Source: Nodosilinea sp. BSH.14
GTDB lineage: Bacteria; Cyanobacteriota; Cyanobacteriia; Phormidesmidales; Phormidesmidaceae
Direction: 5' to 3'
Length of the DNA: 18,139 nt
NCBI GenBank assembly: GCA_023264315.1
Contig: JALQST010000022.1
Span: 1-18,139 of the forward strand
Shown one piece after another: positions 7,053-14,864 of the stretch. The notes under the pieces were generated by a model. The model did no database searches and was not told the origin of the DNA. It saw only the letters and a list, made by a program, of their open reading frames with translations. Within the stretch, counting starts at the first letter, position 1. Each line of letters opens with the position of its first letter. The translations under genes and the position numbers were made by a program.

Positions 7053-8414
7053 CTAATCCGACCGCCGATCCATGCGGGGGTTATCCAGCTTGCGGGTAAA
7101 AATCCGAAAGGAATTCAGGTCATCCAGGGGATCGAGGGCTGGGTTCTCAGACGGGTCTAGGCGCGACTGCACCCGCACGAGGTTGTATTCCACGTTTTCG
7201 GTGTAGATGGCGAAGGCGACCCGAAACACCTCAAGGAAGTGGATTACCCACTGGCATTCCGACGTCGGAAATTGTTGGTAATAGCGGATGAGATCCGCGA
7301 TGCAAACCTCGACATAAATCTGCGAACCTCGGGAGATGAGCACCACCTTCAGCAGCACAATGGCCAAGGTGAGGGCATTGCCCTGGGACAGCACCAGGCT
7401 AAACAGCGGTGACGGGGATTGGCGATCCTCCGTCATCAGGTAGTCGATCAGGCGGTTGCAGGTGCGCAGCAGTAGGGAGGGATCCAGCTGATCCCGATTC
7501 GACTCTGGATAGAGGGCGGTGATGCGGGGCGTCAAGTAGTTCTGAATGCGCTGGGCCATGGGGTTGCCGCTGACGGTAAACAGCACATATTTCGGCAAGA
7601 CCGCCTTGAAACTCGCGTAGGAGACATCCTTCGTTTGTTCGAGAAACAACCGGGCCAGGTGGTGATAGGTGTATTCCCCTCGTTTGGCCACGATGGCTTT
7701 AATGAGCCGCAGGACGCTGTCTCCCAGAGTTGTGGGGTTTTGCGTGGTAGGGCGGTGGGGCAAGCCCGACTGGCTGTGGGCGGTATATAGCGCCAAGTTC
7801 AACTTGAACTGATCCTTCAGGCGGCGGGAAAGGGTTTTGGCCGCTTGGCGCTGTTCAATGGGGTTGCCTTCATTGATGTATTGGGGTACCAGCAGGTAGG
7901 AGGTGTAGCGGCTGGCCCAGATTCCTGGCGGGTTCGTGGTTCGTTCTTCGCTGAGCCGGGCCGCAAACAGCCGCATTCCCTCAAAATCTGGGCTGGCGAC
8001 AAAGCCCAGAATCCACGTCCGTAACCGCCGGAGGGTGGGGGAGTGGGTATTCCGCTGAAGCATGGGATCGGAGAACAAATCCACCAAGTCCTGAATCGCC
8101 CCATAGCGACGGGCCATTTCCCAGTTATTCACCAAAATGTAGCAACAGCGCTTGATCGTACTGCGGAAATCATCCTCATGATTGGCCAGCAGAATCACCT
8201 GTAGCGCTGGTATGGCCTGCTGGTTGGTCGATTCCGCATGATGGATGAAAAGATTACGGAACTCGATGAGCACATCCTCAGGGGGCCAATAGTTCACAAT
8301 GTCGAGCAAAAAGTCGTAGAGAATCCGCTGGGCCTGTCCCAGACTCCACCCAGACTGACCACCCTCGTCAGACTCTTCCATGAAACGGTAGCTCAACGCA
8401 GCATTCTTAGACAT
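7053..8414 (-). CDS. Conserved cyanobacterial protein of unknown function
   Basis: This 453-residue protein starts MSKNAALSYRFMEESDEGGQ at ATG 8414. The block RFMEESDEGGQSGWSLGQAQRILYDFLLDIV looks like a protein I associate with cyanobacterial genomes only, without a named function. The chain appears almost entirely helical, with repeated 30-40-residue amphipathic segments that suggest an alpha-solenoid scaffold rather than an enzyme. There is no signal peptide and no convincing membrane segment; the hydrophobic stretch ALTLAIVLLKVVLI at about 345 is short and followed by charged residues. No catalytic motif is recognised. Codon use resembles flanking housekeeping genes. It converges on argC and has no operon partner. 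Confidence 0.75.
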   Translation of the reverse strand: MSKNAALSYRFMEESDEGGQSGWSLGQAQRILYDFLLDIVNYWPPEDVLIEFRNLFIHHAESTNQQAIPALQVILLANHEDDFRSTIKRCCYILVNNWEMARRYGAIQDLVDLFSDPMLQRNTHSPTLRRLRTWILGFVASPDFEGMRLFAARLSEERTTNPPGIWASRYTSYLLVPQYINEGNPIEQRQAAKTLSRRLKDQFKLNLALYTAHSQSGLPHRPTTQNPTTLGDSVLRLIKAIVAKRGEYTYHHLARLFLEQTKDVSYASFKAVLPKYVLFTVSGNPMAQRIQNYLTPRITALYPESNRDQLDPSLLLRTCNRLIDYLMTEDRQSPSPLFSLVLSQGNALTLAIVLLKVVLISRGSQIYVEVCIADLIRYYQQFPTSECQWVIHFLEVFRVAFAIYTENVEYNLVRVQSRLDPSENPALDPLDDLNSFRIFTRKLDNPRMDRRSD

Positions 8415-8693
8415 CGCCTCGCCGCCTGGATGACGGCATCATCGCGGATTTCTCTTCCACCCCCGGGGTGATGTCCTAGCCCAGCCCAGGCCCACGGCTC
8501 AACGGACAGCCCAGCGCCCACCCAGGCAGATCCCTGGCCTAGTTGTTCGGGGACATCCGTAGAAATTTCCCCAGGGTGATCTCAGCACCTACGTGTAAAC
8601 TAGCACGGCTTTTTGTCCACAACGATGAACTTTTAAAGAAGTCTTTTCATCCCTGGCATACCCTGGGCAACAACTGCGCCCACAGGTCGATCC
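8415..8693. other. Non-coding gap, nothing recognised
   Basis: No convincing ORF, RNA gene or strong hairpin was found on either strand. It probably holds the promoter of the minus-strand gene starting at 8414. The stretch after about 8600 becomes more AT-rich (TTTTTGTCC, ACTTTTAAAGAAG). Confidence 0.4.
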
Positions 8694-8900
8694 CTACCAT
8701 GTACCTAAAGCCAGCCGCCCCAGCACCATGGGGATGGCCTCCAATATGTAGGTGAGCACGGCGCGAATGTGGACGGGCCTATCGTATGAGCCTTCAGGGC
8801 TATGGCGATAGTAGTTGTCCTCCGACACCAGCCGCAATCTGGGGGATCACCCTGCCCTGGCTGCGGAGGATGCCCGAGTGATGGCGAGGTCAGCGGTCAT
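8694..8900 (-). pseudogene. Small gene interrupted by an in-frame TGA
   Basis: On the minus strand ATG 8900-8898 follows GGAGAG by 6 nt. The frame reads MTADLAITRASSAARAG, then TGA (8849-8847), then in the same frame 50 more residues with protein-like character: LRLVSEDNYYRHSPEGSYDR, VHIRAVLTYILEAIP and MVLGRLALGTW, ending at TAG 8694-8696. Intact, it would give 68 residues. Good ribosome site, shared frame on both sides of the stop and a plausible amphipathic second half argue for a former or mis-sequenced gene. A pair of compensating indels around the TGA could also give AGDP in place of AG-stop-SP. Product unknown. It directly precedes the AT-rich restriction-modification block. Confidence 0.45.
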
Positions 8901-9094
8901 GGTTGGCTCTCCTGGCTTGGACTTTAGGACTGAGGTGAATCGCTCTTTGTAGTCGCAGATTCTCAAGCTGAGATGCAGTGGTTTGCCGTAACGGTGGAGG
9001 GCTTCAGCCTTTCAAGAGTATTTGCTCGCCAGCCTTGCACACCCTTTATTTCAGGGCTATCATGGGTACCTGATTTTAGTTTCGCATCCGAAAC
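8901..9094. other. Upstream region of the restriction-modification module
   Basis: No ORF is supported. The segment lies between two divergent starts, the broken small gene (minus) and the methyltransferase (plus), and presumably holds both promoters. Clear -35/-10 pairs were not identified. Confidence 0.4.
9079..9094. promoter_or_regulatory. Inverted repeat abutting the methyltransferase start codon
   Basis: GTTTCG-CATC-CGAAAC is a perfect 6-bp inverted repeat with a 4-nt spacer whose last base directly precedes ATG 9095. There is no Shine-Dalgarno sequence between it and the start. It could be an operator for the helix-turn-helix at the N-terminus of the methyltransferase, or a small hairpin masking initiation. 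Confidence 0.4.
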
Positions 9095-10525
9095 ATGGCT
9101 GATCAGTACCTCTCTGTGAAAGAAACCTCTGAGATCCTCCATTGCTCAGAACAATATGTTCGTCAGCTCCTTCAGCAAGGCGAGATCGGCGGAGAAAGGA
9201 TTAGCAGTCGTTGGATCGTAGCATCCGAATCTGTTCAGTATTATTGTACTAAGGCAAAGGGAGAGGGCTTGGATGTGCCCGATCACGGACGTCATTCCTT
9301 CAGTAAGCCCAGCCTAAAAGCCTTAAGTTTCTTCTCTGGCTGTATGGGACTAGATTTGGGTCTTGAGAAGGAAGGAATTCAAGTATTACTGGCCTGCGAA
9401 ATTGATGCCGCAGCACGAAAGACAATTGAAACTAATCGCCCGGATATAGCTTTGATTGGTGATATTCGTAATTATTCAGCAGAGGAGATCCGTCAAAAGG
9501 CTGGATTAAGTACAACTGACGAGATTGACTTGATCGTTGGTGGGCCGCCCTGTCAAGCCTTTAGTAGTGCTGGCAAGCGTCAAGGATTTAATGACGAGAG
9601 AGGCAACGTCTTTTTAACCTTTATTGATAGAATCATCGAACTTAAACCTAGGTTTGCAGTTATTGAGAATGTTAGGGGATTATTATCTGCTCCTCTTAAA
9701 CATAGACCCCATGAAATGCGAGGATCTGGCTTCCCTCCTTTGTCTCAAGATGAGCGGAGGGGAGGAGCACTGATCTTTATTATACAACGACTGACAGAGG
9801 CAGGATACAGTATTTCCTTCAACTTATACAATGCTGCCAATTTTGGCTCTCCACAGCAGCGAGAAAGAGTTATTATTACTTGCAGTCGTGACGGCCAAAA
9901 ACTTCCCTACCTGACACCAACGCACTCAGAAAAAAGCTTATACGGTCTACCAAAGTGGAAAACTTTGCGAGAAGTATTGGAAGGACTATCCGAAGATAAC
10001 CATCACTTCGTTAAATTTCCTGAAAAGCGATTAAAATATTATCGATTGCTAAAACCTGGACAATATTGGAAAGACTTGCCCGTAGAACTGCATCAAGAGG
10101 CATTAGGGGCATCTTTCTACGCAGGGGGGGGGAAAACAGGCTTTTATCGAAGACTAGCTTGGGATAGACCTGCTCCAACGTTGGTTACTCATCCAGCAAT
10201 GCCTGCAACTGATTTAGCTCATCCTGAGGCAGATAGACCTCTCAGTATTGAGGAATATAAGCGTATTCAAGAATTCCCAGATGACTGGATAATAGAAGGT
10301 AGATTATTGGATCAGTATCGACAAGTAGGTAATGCTGTTCCATGCTCTCTCGGACGAGCAATCGCAAACATGCTGCTAACCTCTCTAAGAGGTGAAACCC
10401 ATCTGATCTATCCAGACTTTCCCTATTCCCGATATCACAAAACTGATGATATCAGTTGGATGGCAGAGATGGGATATATCCCAGAAGACCAAGTTATGCA
10501 ACTATCGCTTAGCTTAGCTAGATAA
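9095..10525 (+). CDS. C5-cytosine DNA methyltransferase with N-terminal HTH, probable GGWCC specificity
   Basis: This 476-residue enzyme transfers a methyl group from SAM to carbon 5 of cytosine. Residues 4-50 form an excisionase/MerR-like helix-turn-helix (YLSVKETSEILHCSEQYVRQLLQQGEI). Motif I is ALSFFSGCMGLDLG (76-89), motif IV GGPPCQAFSSAG with catalytic Cys153, motif VI ENV (191-193), motif VIII QQRERV (254-259) and motif X GNAVP (412-416). The recognition-domain segment YAGGGKTGFYRRLAWDRPAP and the partner endonuclease suggest the GGWCC group. It is convergent with, and overlaps by 12 bp, the endonuclease gene. Several C5 methyltransferases repress their own gene through an N-terminal HTH; that is inferred here. 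A run of nine G (10124-10132) encodes Gly-Gly-Gly. Base composition is clearly AT-richer than neighbours, suggesting transfer. Confidence 0.9.
   Translation: MADQYLSVKETSEILHCSEQYVRQLLQQGEIGGERISSRWIVASESVQYYCTKAKGEGLDVPDHGRHSFSKPSLKALSFFSGCMGLDLGLEKEGIQVLLACEIDAAARKTIETNRPDIALIGDIRNYSAEEIRQKAGLSTTDEIDLIVGGPPCQAFSSAGKRQGFNDERGNVFLTFIDRIIELKPRFAVIENVRGLLSAPLKHRPHEMRGSGFPPLSQDERRGGALIFIIQRLTEAGYSISFNLYNAANFGSPQQRERVIITCSRDGQKLPYLTPTHSEKSLYGLPKWKTLREVLEGLSEDNHHFVKFPEKRLKYYRLLKPGQYWKDLPVELHQEALGASFYAGGGKTGFYRRLAWDRPAPTLVTHPAMPATDLAHPEADRPLSIEEYKRIQEFPDDWIIEGRLLDQYRQVGNAVPCSLGRAIANMLLTSLRGETHLIYPDFPYSRYHKTDDISWMAEMGYIPEDQVMQLSLSLAR
10124..10132 (+). repeat. Nine-G homopolymer in the methyltransferase gene
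   Basis: Nine consecutive G followed by AAAA encode G-G-G-K at residues 344-347. All three glycines use GGG. Such tracts are prone to slippage during replication, and any change not divisible by three would truncate the enzyme. Confidence 0.8.
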
Positions 10526-11266
10526 ATCTGAGAAATCTTGCCATGGATTATCTTCCTCTACTGCTAATGCATCTGGATTCCCGTTTAGAGTTCGCTGAAC
10601 AAAGACAGCAAAGCTTTCTTCTGAAAAACGATCTGTATTGTATTTGTCGTTAAAATAAGACCAGTAATATCTACCCGATTTAGCATCGACGCGAAACCAC
10701 TTATCAATCGGTTGATTGATTCTGACTCTAGCAGATGAGCTATTTTCAGAGTTGCTGCGATTTTTGACTTGTAAAAGAGAACCGTCAATATTACAAAAGT
10801 CTACATGACGGATAGATTCGCCCCAACAGCAATACCACCCATAATCAGACAATTCCTCAGCTAGAAATTCTTCAAGCAATAATCCCTGAATATTCTCTGC
10901 TGACATTGAAAGTCTATGAGCATACTTGATTTGCTCCAGATGCTCGATGGTTAGATCCTTGAGACGAGCGTTGATAATAGTACTGATAATTGGATCGGCA
11001 ACTGTGCCTGGAAGTTTTGAGATGCGCCTTGAAATACGGTTATTATAGCTATTGCAATATTTCTTAAGCCAAGTAATTGCTACCGCTTCTGGTGTGCCGG
11101 CTTTCATAGACGGGGACAACCCTGGATTTCTATAGCAAGCACTTAGAATAGCTCGATGAGCCTCAAGAAACGGCTGTCCTATCTGAAAAAAGGCATCTCT
11201 AAAAATTTTTAAGAAGGCTTCTTCAGATTCTGAATGATTAGCCAGGATTTCGATGGTGATTAGCAT
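10514..11266 (-). CDS. SinI-like type II restriction endonuclease (probable GGWCC cutter)
   Basis: This 250-residue protein starts MLITIEILANHSESEE at ATG 11266. The core EEFLAEELSDYGWYCCWGES (132-151), VDFCNIDGSLLQVKNRSNSE (155-174) and KWFRVDAKSGRYYW (189-202) recalls the SinI restriction endonuclease family, cutters of GGWCC. Likely catalytic residues of a PD-(D/E)xK fold variant are Asp156 and Lys168 (QVK, with Gln where Asp or Glu is usual), with a helix glutamate near 132-138. Length is near the roughly 230 residues of SinI. Together with the methyltransferase it forms a type II restriction-modification pair; the genes run tail to tail and overlap by 12 bp. It shares the partner's low G+C. 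Family recall is from motifs only, but the near absence of GGWCC in the window supports it. Confidence 0.8.
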   Translation of the reverse strand: MLITIEILANHSESEEAFLKIFRDAFFQIGQPFLEAHRAILSACYRNPGLSPSMKAGTPEAVAITWLKKYCNSYNNRISRRISKLPGTVADPIISTIINARLKDLTIEHLEQIKYAHRLSMSAENIQGLLLEEFLAEELSDYGWYCCWGESIRHVDFCNIDGSLLQVKNRSNSENSSSARVRINQPIDKWFRVDAKSGRYYWSYFNDKYNTDRFSEESFAVFVQRTLNGNPDALAVEEDNPWQDFSDLSS

Positions 11267-11310
11267 TGCATTTGTTGGATCGCGGTATTTCTTCAGCTAT
11301 GCTACACCCA

Positions 11311-11339
11311 GGGGTAAATCGTGTCGCTGATTTATCCCC
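11311..11339 (-). terminator. Stem-loop at the 3' end of the response regulator gene
   Basis: GGGGTAAATC (11311-11320) and GATTTATCCCC (11329-11339) pair with one bulged base around an 8-nt loop. The stem touches the stop codon of the response regulator. There is no T-run after it, so it may slow decay rather than terminate transcription. Confidence 0.35.
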
Positions 11340-12079
11340 TAGCCAAACCGATAGCCAAAGCCGCGTAGGGTGATGACGTATTGGGGGTAGCTGGGGTTGG
11401 GCTCAATTTTTTCGCGCAGCCAGCGAATATGGACATCGACGGTTTTGCGATCACCCATGAAGTCGTCTCCCCACACTTCCTGGATCAGATCTTCCCGTGA
11501 CCAAACCCGGTTGGGTGTGCGCATGAACAAGGCCAGCAGCCGAAATTCCTTGGGCGACAGGGCCACCTCCTGCCCAGCCACCACCACCCGCATTTCATCT
11601 TGATAGAGCACGATATCTTTGCCGGTGAGGACGGAGGATCCGGTCGTCGTGCTCCGCTGGGAACGCCGCAGTAAGGCGCGACAGCGGGCTACCAGTTCGC
11701 GCATTCCAAAGGGTTTGGGCAGATAGTCATCGGCCCCAACTTCCAGCCCCACCACCCGGTCAAGTTCCGACCCTCGGGCACTGAGGATCAAAATTGGAAT
11801 ATCGAGGTGATGGTGGCGCATCATCCGACAGATATCGAGGCCATTCACCCCGGGCAGCATCAGGTCAACAATGGCCAAATCTAGCCGCAGCGGCCCTCGG
11901 GTCGGGGGCGGAAAAATCAGATCCATCGCCCGATGCCCCGACTCGGCCATCACCACCTGATAGCCTTCATCCGTCAGCGCTAGGGCAACGGTTTCGCGGA
12001 TCAAGTCCTCATCATCAATCACCAAAATCCGTTCCGCTTCTGGGGAACGCTGGGCTGCGCCCACAGCATCTTTCACCAC
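11339..12079 (-). CDS. OmpR/PhoB-family response regulator
   Basis: This 246-residue two-component regulator has a receiver domain (about 16-137) with acidic pocket Asp22/Asp23, phospho-acceptor Asp72 (AIVDLMLPGVNG), Ser100 and Lys122 (LPKPFG). A winged-helix DNA-binding domain follows (about 147-245; LSPKEFRLLALFMRTPNRVWSREDL, then TVDVHIRWLREKIE and RGFGYRFG). It controls transcription when phosphorylated by a sensor kinase; no kinase gene is adjacent, so the partner is unknown. The LIRETVALAL and ELDRVVGLEVGADDYLPKPFGMRELVARCRALLRR blocks are typical of one cyanobacterial subgroup. A SphR-like phosphate regulator is possible, but I could not find a Pho box nearby and give no symbol. The start is GTG 12079 followed by a second GTG; the ribosome site is weak. 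Confidence 0.9.
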   Translation of the reverse strand: MVKDAVGAAQRSPEAERILVIDDEDLIRETVALALTDEGYQVVMAESGHRAMDLIFPPPTRGPLRLDLAIVDLMLPGVNGLDICRMMRHHHLDIPILILSARGSELDRVVGLEVGADDYLPKPFGMRELVARCRALLRRSQRSTTTGSSVLTGKDIVLYQDEMRVVVAGQEVALSPKEFRLLALFMRTPNRVWSREDLIQEVWGDDFMGDRKTVDVHIRWLREKIEPNPSYPQYVITLRGFGYRFG

Positions 12080-12221
12080 AGCCCGTCTTTATCCGTCACG
12101 ATGCTTCTTATCATGACGACCCAAGCTTAAGGCCCCATCGAGAACAGATTAAGGTTCTGTAAATATCGCCCGCCCCTAGAAGGGATAGGGTCTGTGAATC
12201 TGAGGGGGAATTTGCGGGACG
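12080..12221. other. Upstream region of the response regulator
   Basis: No ORF or RNA gene is supported. AGAAC at about 12140 and GTTCT at about 12153 form a short inverted repeat of unknown meaning. The promoter of the minus-strand regulator should be here. Confidence 0.3.
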
Positions 12222-12335
12222 ATGAGCGAAGCCCAGGTGAAACGAGAAATGGCCGCCGTGGGGCTACGCTGGCTCAAAACCGACGACAGCCTGCCCCAAC
12301 AACGCCTGCTGTTCTTTGAAAAACCGGCAGCCTAG
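12222..12335 (+). pseudogene. C-terminal remnant of a SAM-dependent methyltransferase
   Basis: A 37-residue frame starts MSEAQVKREMAAVGLRWLKT and ends PQQRLLFFEKPAA. The pattern of a helix, 'GLRWLKTDDSLPQQRLLFFEKP' and stop is what the last strand and tail of class I methyltransferases look like (from memory, type-11-like enzymes end LPxQHLLxFE). An in-frame TGA lies seven codons upstream and no glycine-rich SAM site precedes it in any frame, so the N-terminal part is missing. No Shine-Dalgarno sequence stands before ATG 12222. It is probably decayed DNA; a genuine microprotein is less likely. Confidence 0.45.
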
Positions 12336-12464
12336 CCCCCGGCCTCGCCTCCATTAAAGGGAGTGAGGAACGGATCCGCCCCGGGGCCAATTGAGTGAAT
12401 CCCCCACCCCTGGCTAACAATCAATGCGACAATAAAACCGACCATGACCGAAGGATTTCAACCG

Positions 12465-13007
12465 ATGTTCAAGCGTTTGGCCACTGTGCTCGTTCTCGTT
12501 GTTGCCGTTGCTCTGCAAAGCTGTGTGGGTGGTGGCGGTGGCCTGCTGAGCTATGCAGACCCCTACGATGGCTACGACTTTATGTATCCCACCGGCTGGG
12601 TTGAGGTAACGGTGCCCGGTGCCGCCGACGTGGTATTCCACGACATCATCCACGAAACCGAAAATGTCAGTGTGGTGATTAGCGACGTGCCCGAAGGCAA
12701 GAATTTGGAGGATTTGGGCACCCCCACCGATGTCGGCTATAAGCTGTCTAAGAGCTTTAACGCTATTGCCAACAGCGACAGCAACGTGGATCTGGTGAGC
12801 GCCCAGCGCGTGGACACCCCCGACAGCAAGACCTACTACATCCTGGAATATGTGGCCGATCTGCCCGCCGGCACCCGCCACAACCTAGCCAGCGCCATTG
12901 TGCGTCGGGGCAAGCTCTACACCTTCAACGCCTCCACCAACGAAGACCGCTGGGACAAAATGAAGGATATTCTGAAGCAGTCCGTGGCGTCGTTCAAGGT
13001 TTCCTAG
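12465..13007 (+). CDS. CyanoP (PsbP-family) photosystem II lipoprotein
   Basis: This 180-residue protein starts MFKRLATVLVLVVAVALQSC: a short basic N-terminus, a hydrophobic stretch and a lipobox ALQSC with the lipidated cysteine at residue 20. It is therefore exported and anchored, in cyanobacteria to the lumenal face of the thylakoid membrane. The remainder is a PsbP fold, with YDGYDFMYPTGWVEV (residues 41-55) and later VVISDVPEGKNLEDLGTPTDVGYKL as family hallmarks. CyanoP associates with photosystem II and is thought to assist assembly or stability. ATG 12465 is preferred over ATG 12444 because AAGGA lies 9 nt upstream and the signal peptide begins there. Length fits the family (about 180-190). 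Confidence 0.9.
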   Translation: MFKRLATVLVLVVAVALQSCVGGGGGLLSYADPYDGYDFMYPTGWVEVTVPGAADVVFHDIIHETENVSVVISDVPEGKNLEDLGTPTDVGYKLSKSFNAIANSDSNVDLVSAQRVDTPDSKTYYILEYVADLPAGTRHNLASAIVRRGKLYTFNASTNEDRWDKMKDILKQSVASFKVS

Positions 13008-13071
13008 GGCGTCCTATATCTTTTTCAGCTTAGAACCTATCCGATGCGAGTCTTGCAAAAAACTGCCCGGA

Positions 13072-13100
13072 GGGTTGGCTTGAGCCATCGGGGCCAACCC
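13072..13100 (+). other. Stem-loop in the antiporter leader
   Basis: GGGTTGGC (13072-13079) and GCCAACCC (13093-13100) form a perfect 8-bp stem with a 13-nt loop, 65 bp after the cyanoP stop and 20-41 bp before the antiporter start. There is no T-run, so terminator or leader control cannot be distinguished. Confidence 0.4.
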
Positions 13101-13119
13101 CTGTGGTACAGCAACAGCA

Positions 13120-14793
13120 ATGGCATTACCGCGTGGCGCTATGTTAGAGAGCATTCTTTGGATGTTGCTGATGGGTTTTTTCGTCGGGCAGATCGCTCGA
13201 CGGCTGAAGGTTCCGGCCTTGGTGGGTATGGTGCTGGTGGGCATTGTGCTTGGCCCCCAGGTGGGCCATGTGCTTAGCCCTGGGGTGCTGGCGGCGGCGG
13301 ATGGACTCCGCACCATGGCCGTGATGGTGATTTTGATGAAGGCGGGCCTGGGCCTAGATCGCGAAAAGCTGGCCCAGCAGGGGTCGGTGGCGTTGCGGCT
13401 GGGGTTTTTGCCTGCGGCCTGCGAGGCTATCGCCATTGCCGTGGCCACCATGGCGCTGTTTCAGTTTGACTTTGCCACCGGACTACTGCTGGGCTGTGTG
13501 CTGGGGGCCGAGTCTCCGGCGGTGATTGTGCCCGCCATGCTGCGGCTCAAAAGCCTGGGCTGGGGGGTGAAAAAGGGTATTCCTGACGCGATTTTGACCG
13601 GCAGCGCCCTGTCGGATGTGCTGTTGTTGCTGGGGTTTAGTCTGCTGCTGGCAGTTCTCAGCCAGGGATCGGCCACGGGGTTGACCCTGGGCGGCCTTAC
13701 CCTCAGCCCGGTGCAGCTCTTGCCGCTGCAAATCATCGCCCAAATTACCTTGGGGGTGTTACTGGGATGGTTAACGGCATGGCTGCTGGTATCCTTGCTG
13801 GCGCGGCAAAACTGGACTCAAAATGCGGTGCAAGATGCCCTGGTGGCGGCGGGGTTTGCCCTGTTGCTGGTGGTGCTGGCTGAGGATTTTCCGATCTTCT
13901 CCGGCTATCTGGCGGTGATGGTGACGGGATTCTTCTTGATTGAGCTAGATGCTCCCCTGGCGCGGCGGCTGCGGGGCGGCTTTGATGGCCTGTGGACAAT
14001 TGCCCAAATCATTCTGTTTGTGCTGCTGGGGGCGAGCATTGATCTGAGCGTGCTGGGGGATACGCTGCTGGTGGGTCTGCTGGTGCTGGCGATTGGCACC
14101 CTGGGAGGGCGTTCCCTGGGCTGGTATCTGTCTACGGTGGGCAGCAATTGGACGTGGAAGGAGCGGCTGTTTTTGCTGCCCGGGAACTCGGCCAAGGCCA
14201 CGGTGCAGGCGGCGATTGGGGCCATTCCCCTGGCCCAGGGGGTTGAGGGCGGCGAGATGATTCTGGCCTTGTCGGCCCTGTCGATTTTGGTGACGGCTCC
14301 CCTAGGAGCCTGGGCCATTCCCACCTTTGCCCCCAAGCTGCTGGAACGGGGCGAGGTAGATCCCACCAAAGTCACCGTGGCCCAACAGATGGTGCTGCTG
14401 GCGGCGGTCGATACCTCACCCCTGGCGCAGAAGGTGCTTACTAAAGCCGCCGAACTGGCCCGCCGTAGCGATAGCGACGTGATTGTGCTGCACGTCATTC
14501 AGGTGGATGACCCAGACGCGGTGGAATCCCTGCAAGATTTGGCCAAACAACGGCTGGCCGATATCCGCTACCGCTTTGTAACCGCCCCTGGCCCAGTGCC
14601 CGAAGCCATTGTGGACACCGCCCAAACCTATGGCGTCGCCGAAATTATCATGGGTAAGCGCGGCCATCGCCCCCTAGAGGAGGTGCTAGTGGGATCGGTA
14701 TCGCAGGCGGTGGTTGAAATCAGTCTGCGGCCCGTGGTGTTGGTGGAGAATGACGCCGTGAGGAGGATGACCAGGCCCCAGATGGATCGATAG
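13120..14793 (+). CDS. Cation/proton antiporter fused to a UspA domain
   Basis: This 557-residue protein has two parts. Residues about 10-400 form 11-13 hydrophobic segments of the Na+/H+ exchanger superfamily (PF00999 type), with ions exchanged across the inner or thylakoid membrane. In the position usually held by ND or DD in CPA1/CPA2 carriers it appears to carry SALSD (162-166, Asp166). PGNSAKATVQAAIGAIPLAQG is the conserved late segment. Residues about 420-545 are a universal stress domain with GKRGHRPLEEVLVGS, matching the ATP-binding G-x2-G-x9-G-S pattern, so nucleotide control of transport is likely. The start is uncertain: ATG 13120 or ATG 13141 (MLESILWMLL); neither has a clear ribosome site. 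The cation cannot be told from sequence. Confidence 0.85.
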   Translation: MALPRGAMLESILWMLLMGFFVGQIARRLKVPALVGMVLVGIVLGPQVGHVLSPGVLAAADGLRTMAVMVILMKAGLGLDREKLAQQGSVALRLGFLPAACEAIAIAVATMALFQFDFATGLLLGCVLGAESPAVIVPAMLRLKSLGWGVKKGIPDAILTGSALSDVLLLLGFSLLLAVLSQGSATGLTLGGLTLSPVQLLPLQIIAQITLGVLLGWLTAWLLVSLLARQNWTQNAVQDALVAAGFALLLVVLAEDFPIFSGYLAVMVTGFFLIELDAPLARRLRGGFDGLWTIAQIILFVLLGASIDLSVLGDTLLVGLLVLAIGTLGGRSLGWYLSTVGSNWTWKERLFLLPGNSAKATVQAAIGAIPLAQGVEGGEMILALSALSILVTAPLGAWAIPTFAPKLLERGEVDPTKVTVAQQMVLLAAVDTSPLAQKVLTKAAELARRSDSDVIVLHVIQVDDPDAVESLQDLAKQRLADIRYRFVTAPGPVPEAIVDTAQTYGVAEIIMGKRGHRPLEEVLVGSVSQAVVEISLRPVVLVENDAVRRMTRPQMDR

Positions 14794-14864
14794 CCTCGGG
14801 GTGGATCGACAGCCTCAGGGCCAAGGTCGGCCCTCTTTGATCCAGGCCCTTTAATCCAGGCCCT

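Noticed and set aside
6936..7160. Plus-strand ORFs across the argC downstream repeats
   Set aside because: They mostly translate the 46-bp repeats and overlap the end of the convergent conserved gene.
8543..8755. 70-residue plus-strand ORF in the gap before the restriction module
   Set aside because: No ribosome site or protein-like pattern, and it overlaps the better supported broken gene on the other strand.
12080..12180. Pho box upstream of the response regulator
   Set aside because: CTTAAGGC and ATTAAGGT resemble half sites but lack the CTTAACCT core and the regular 11-bp period.
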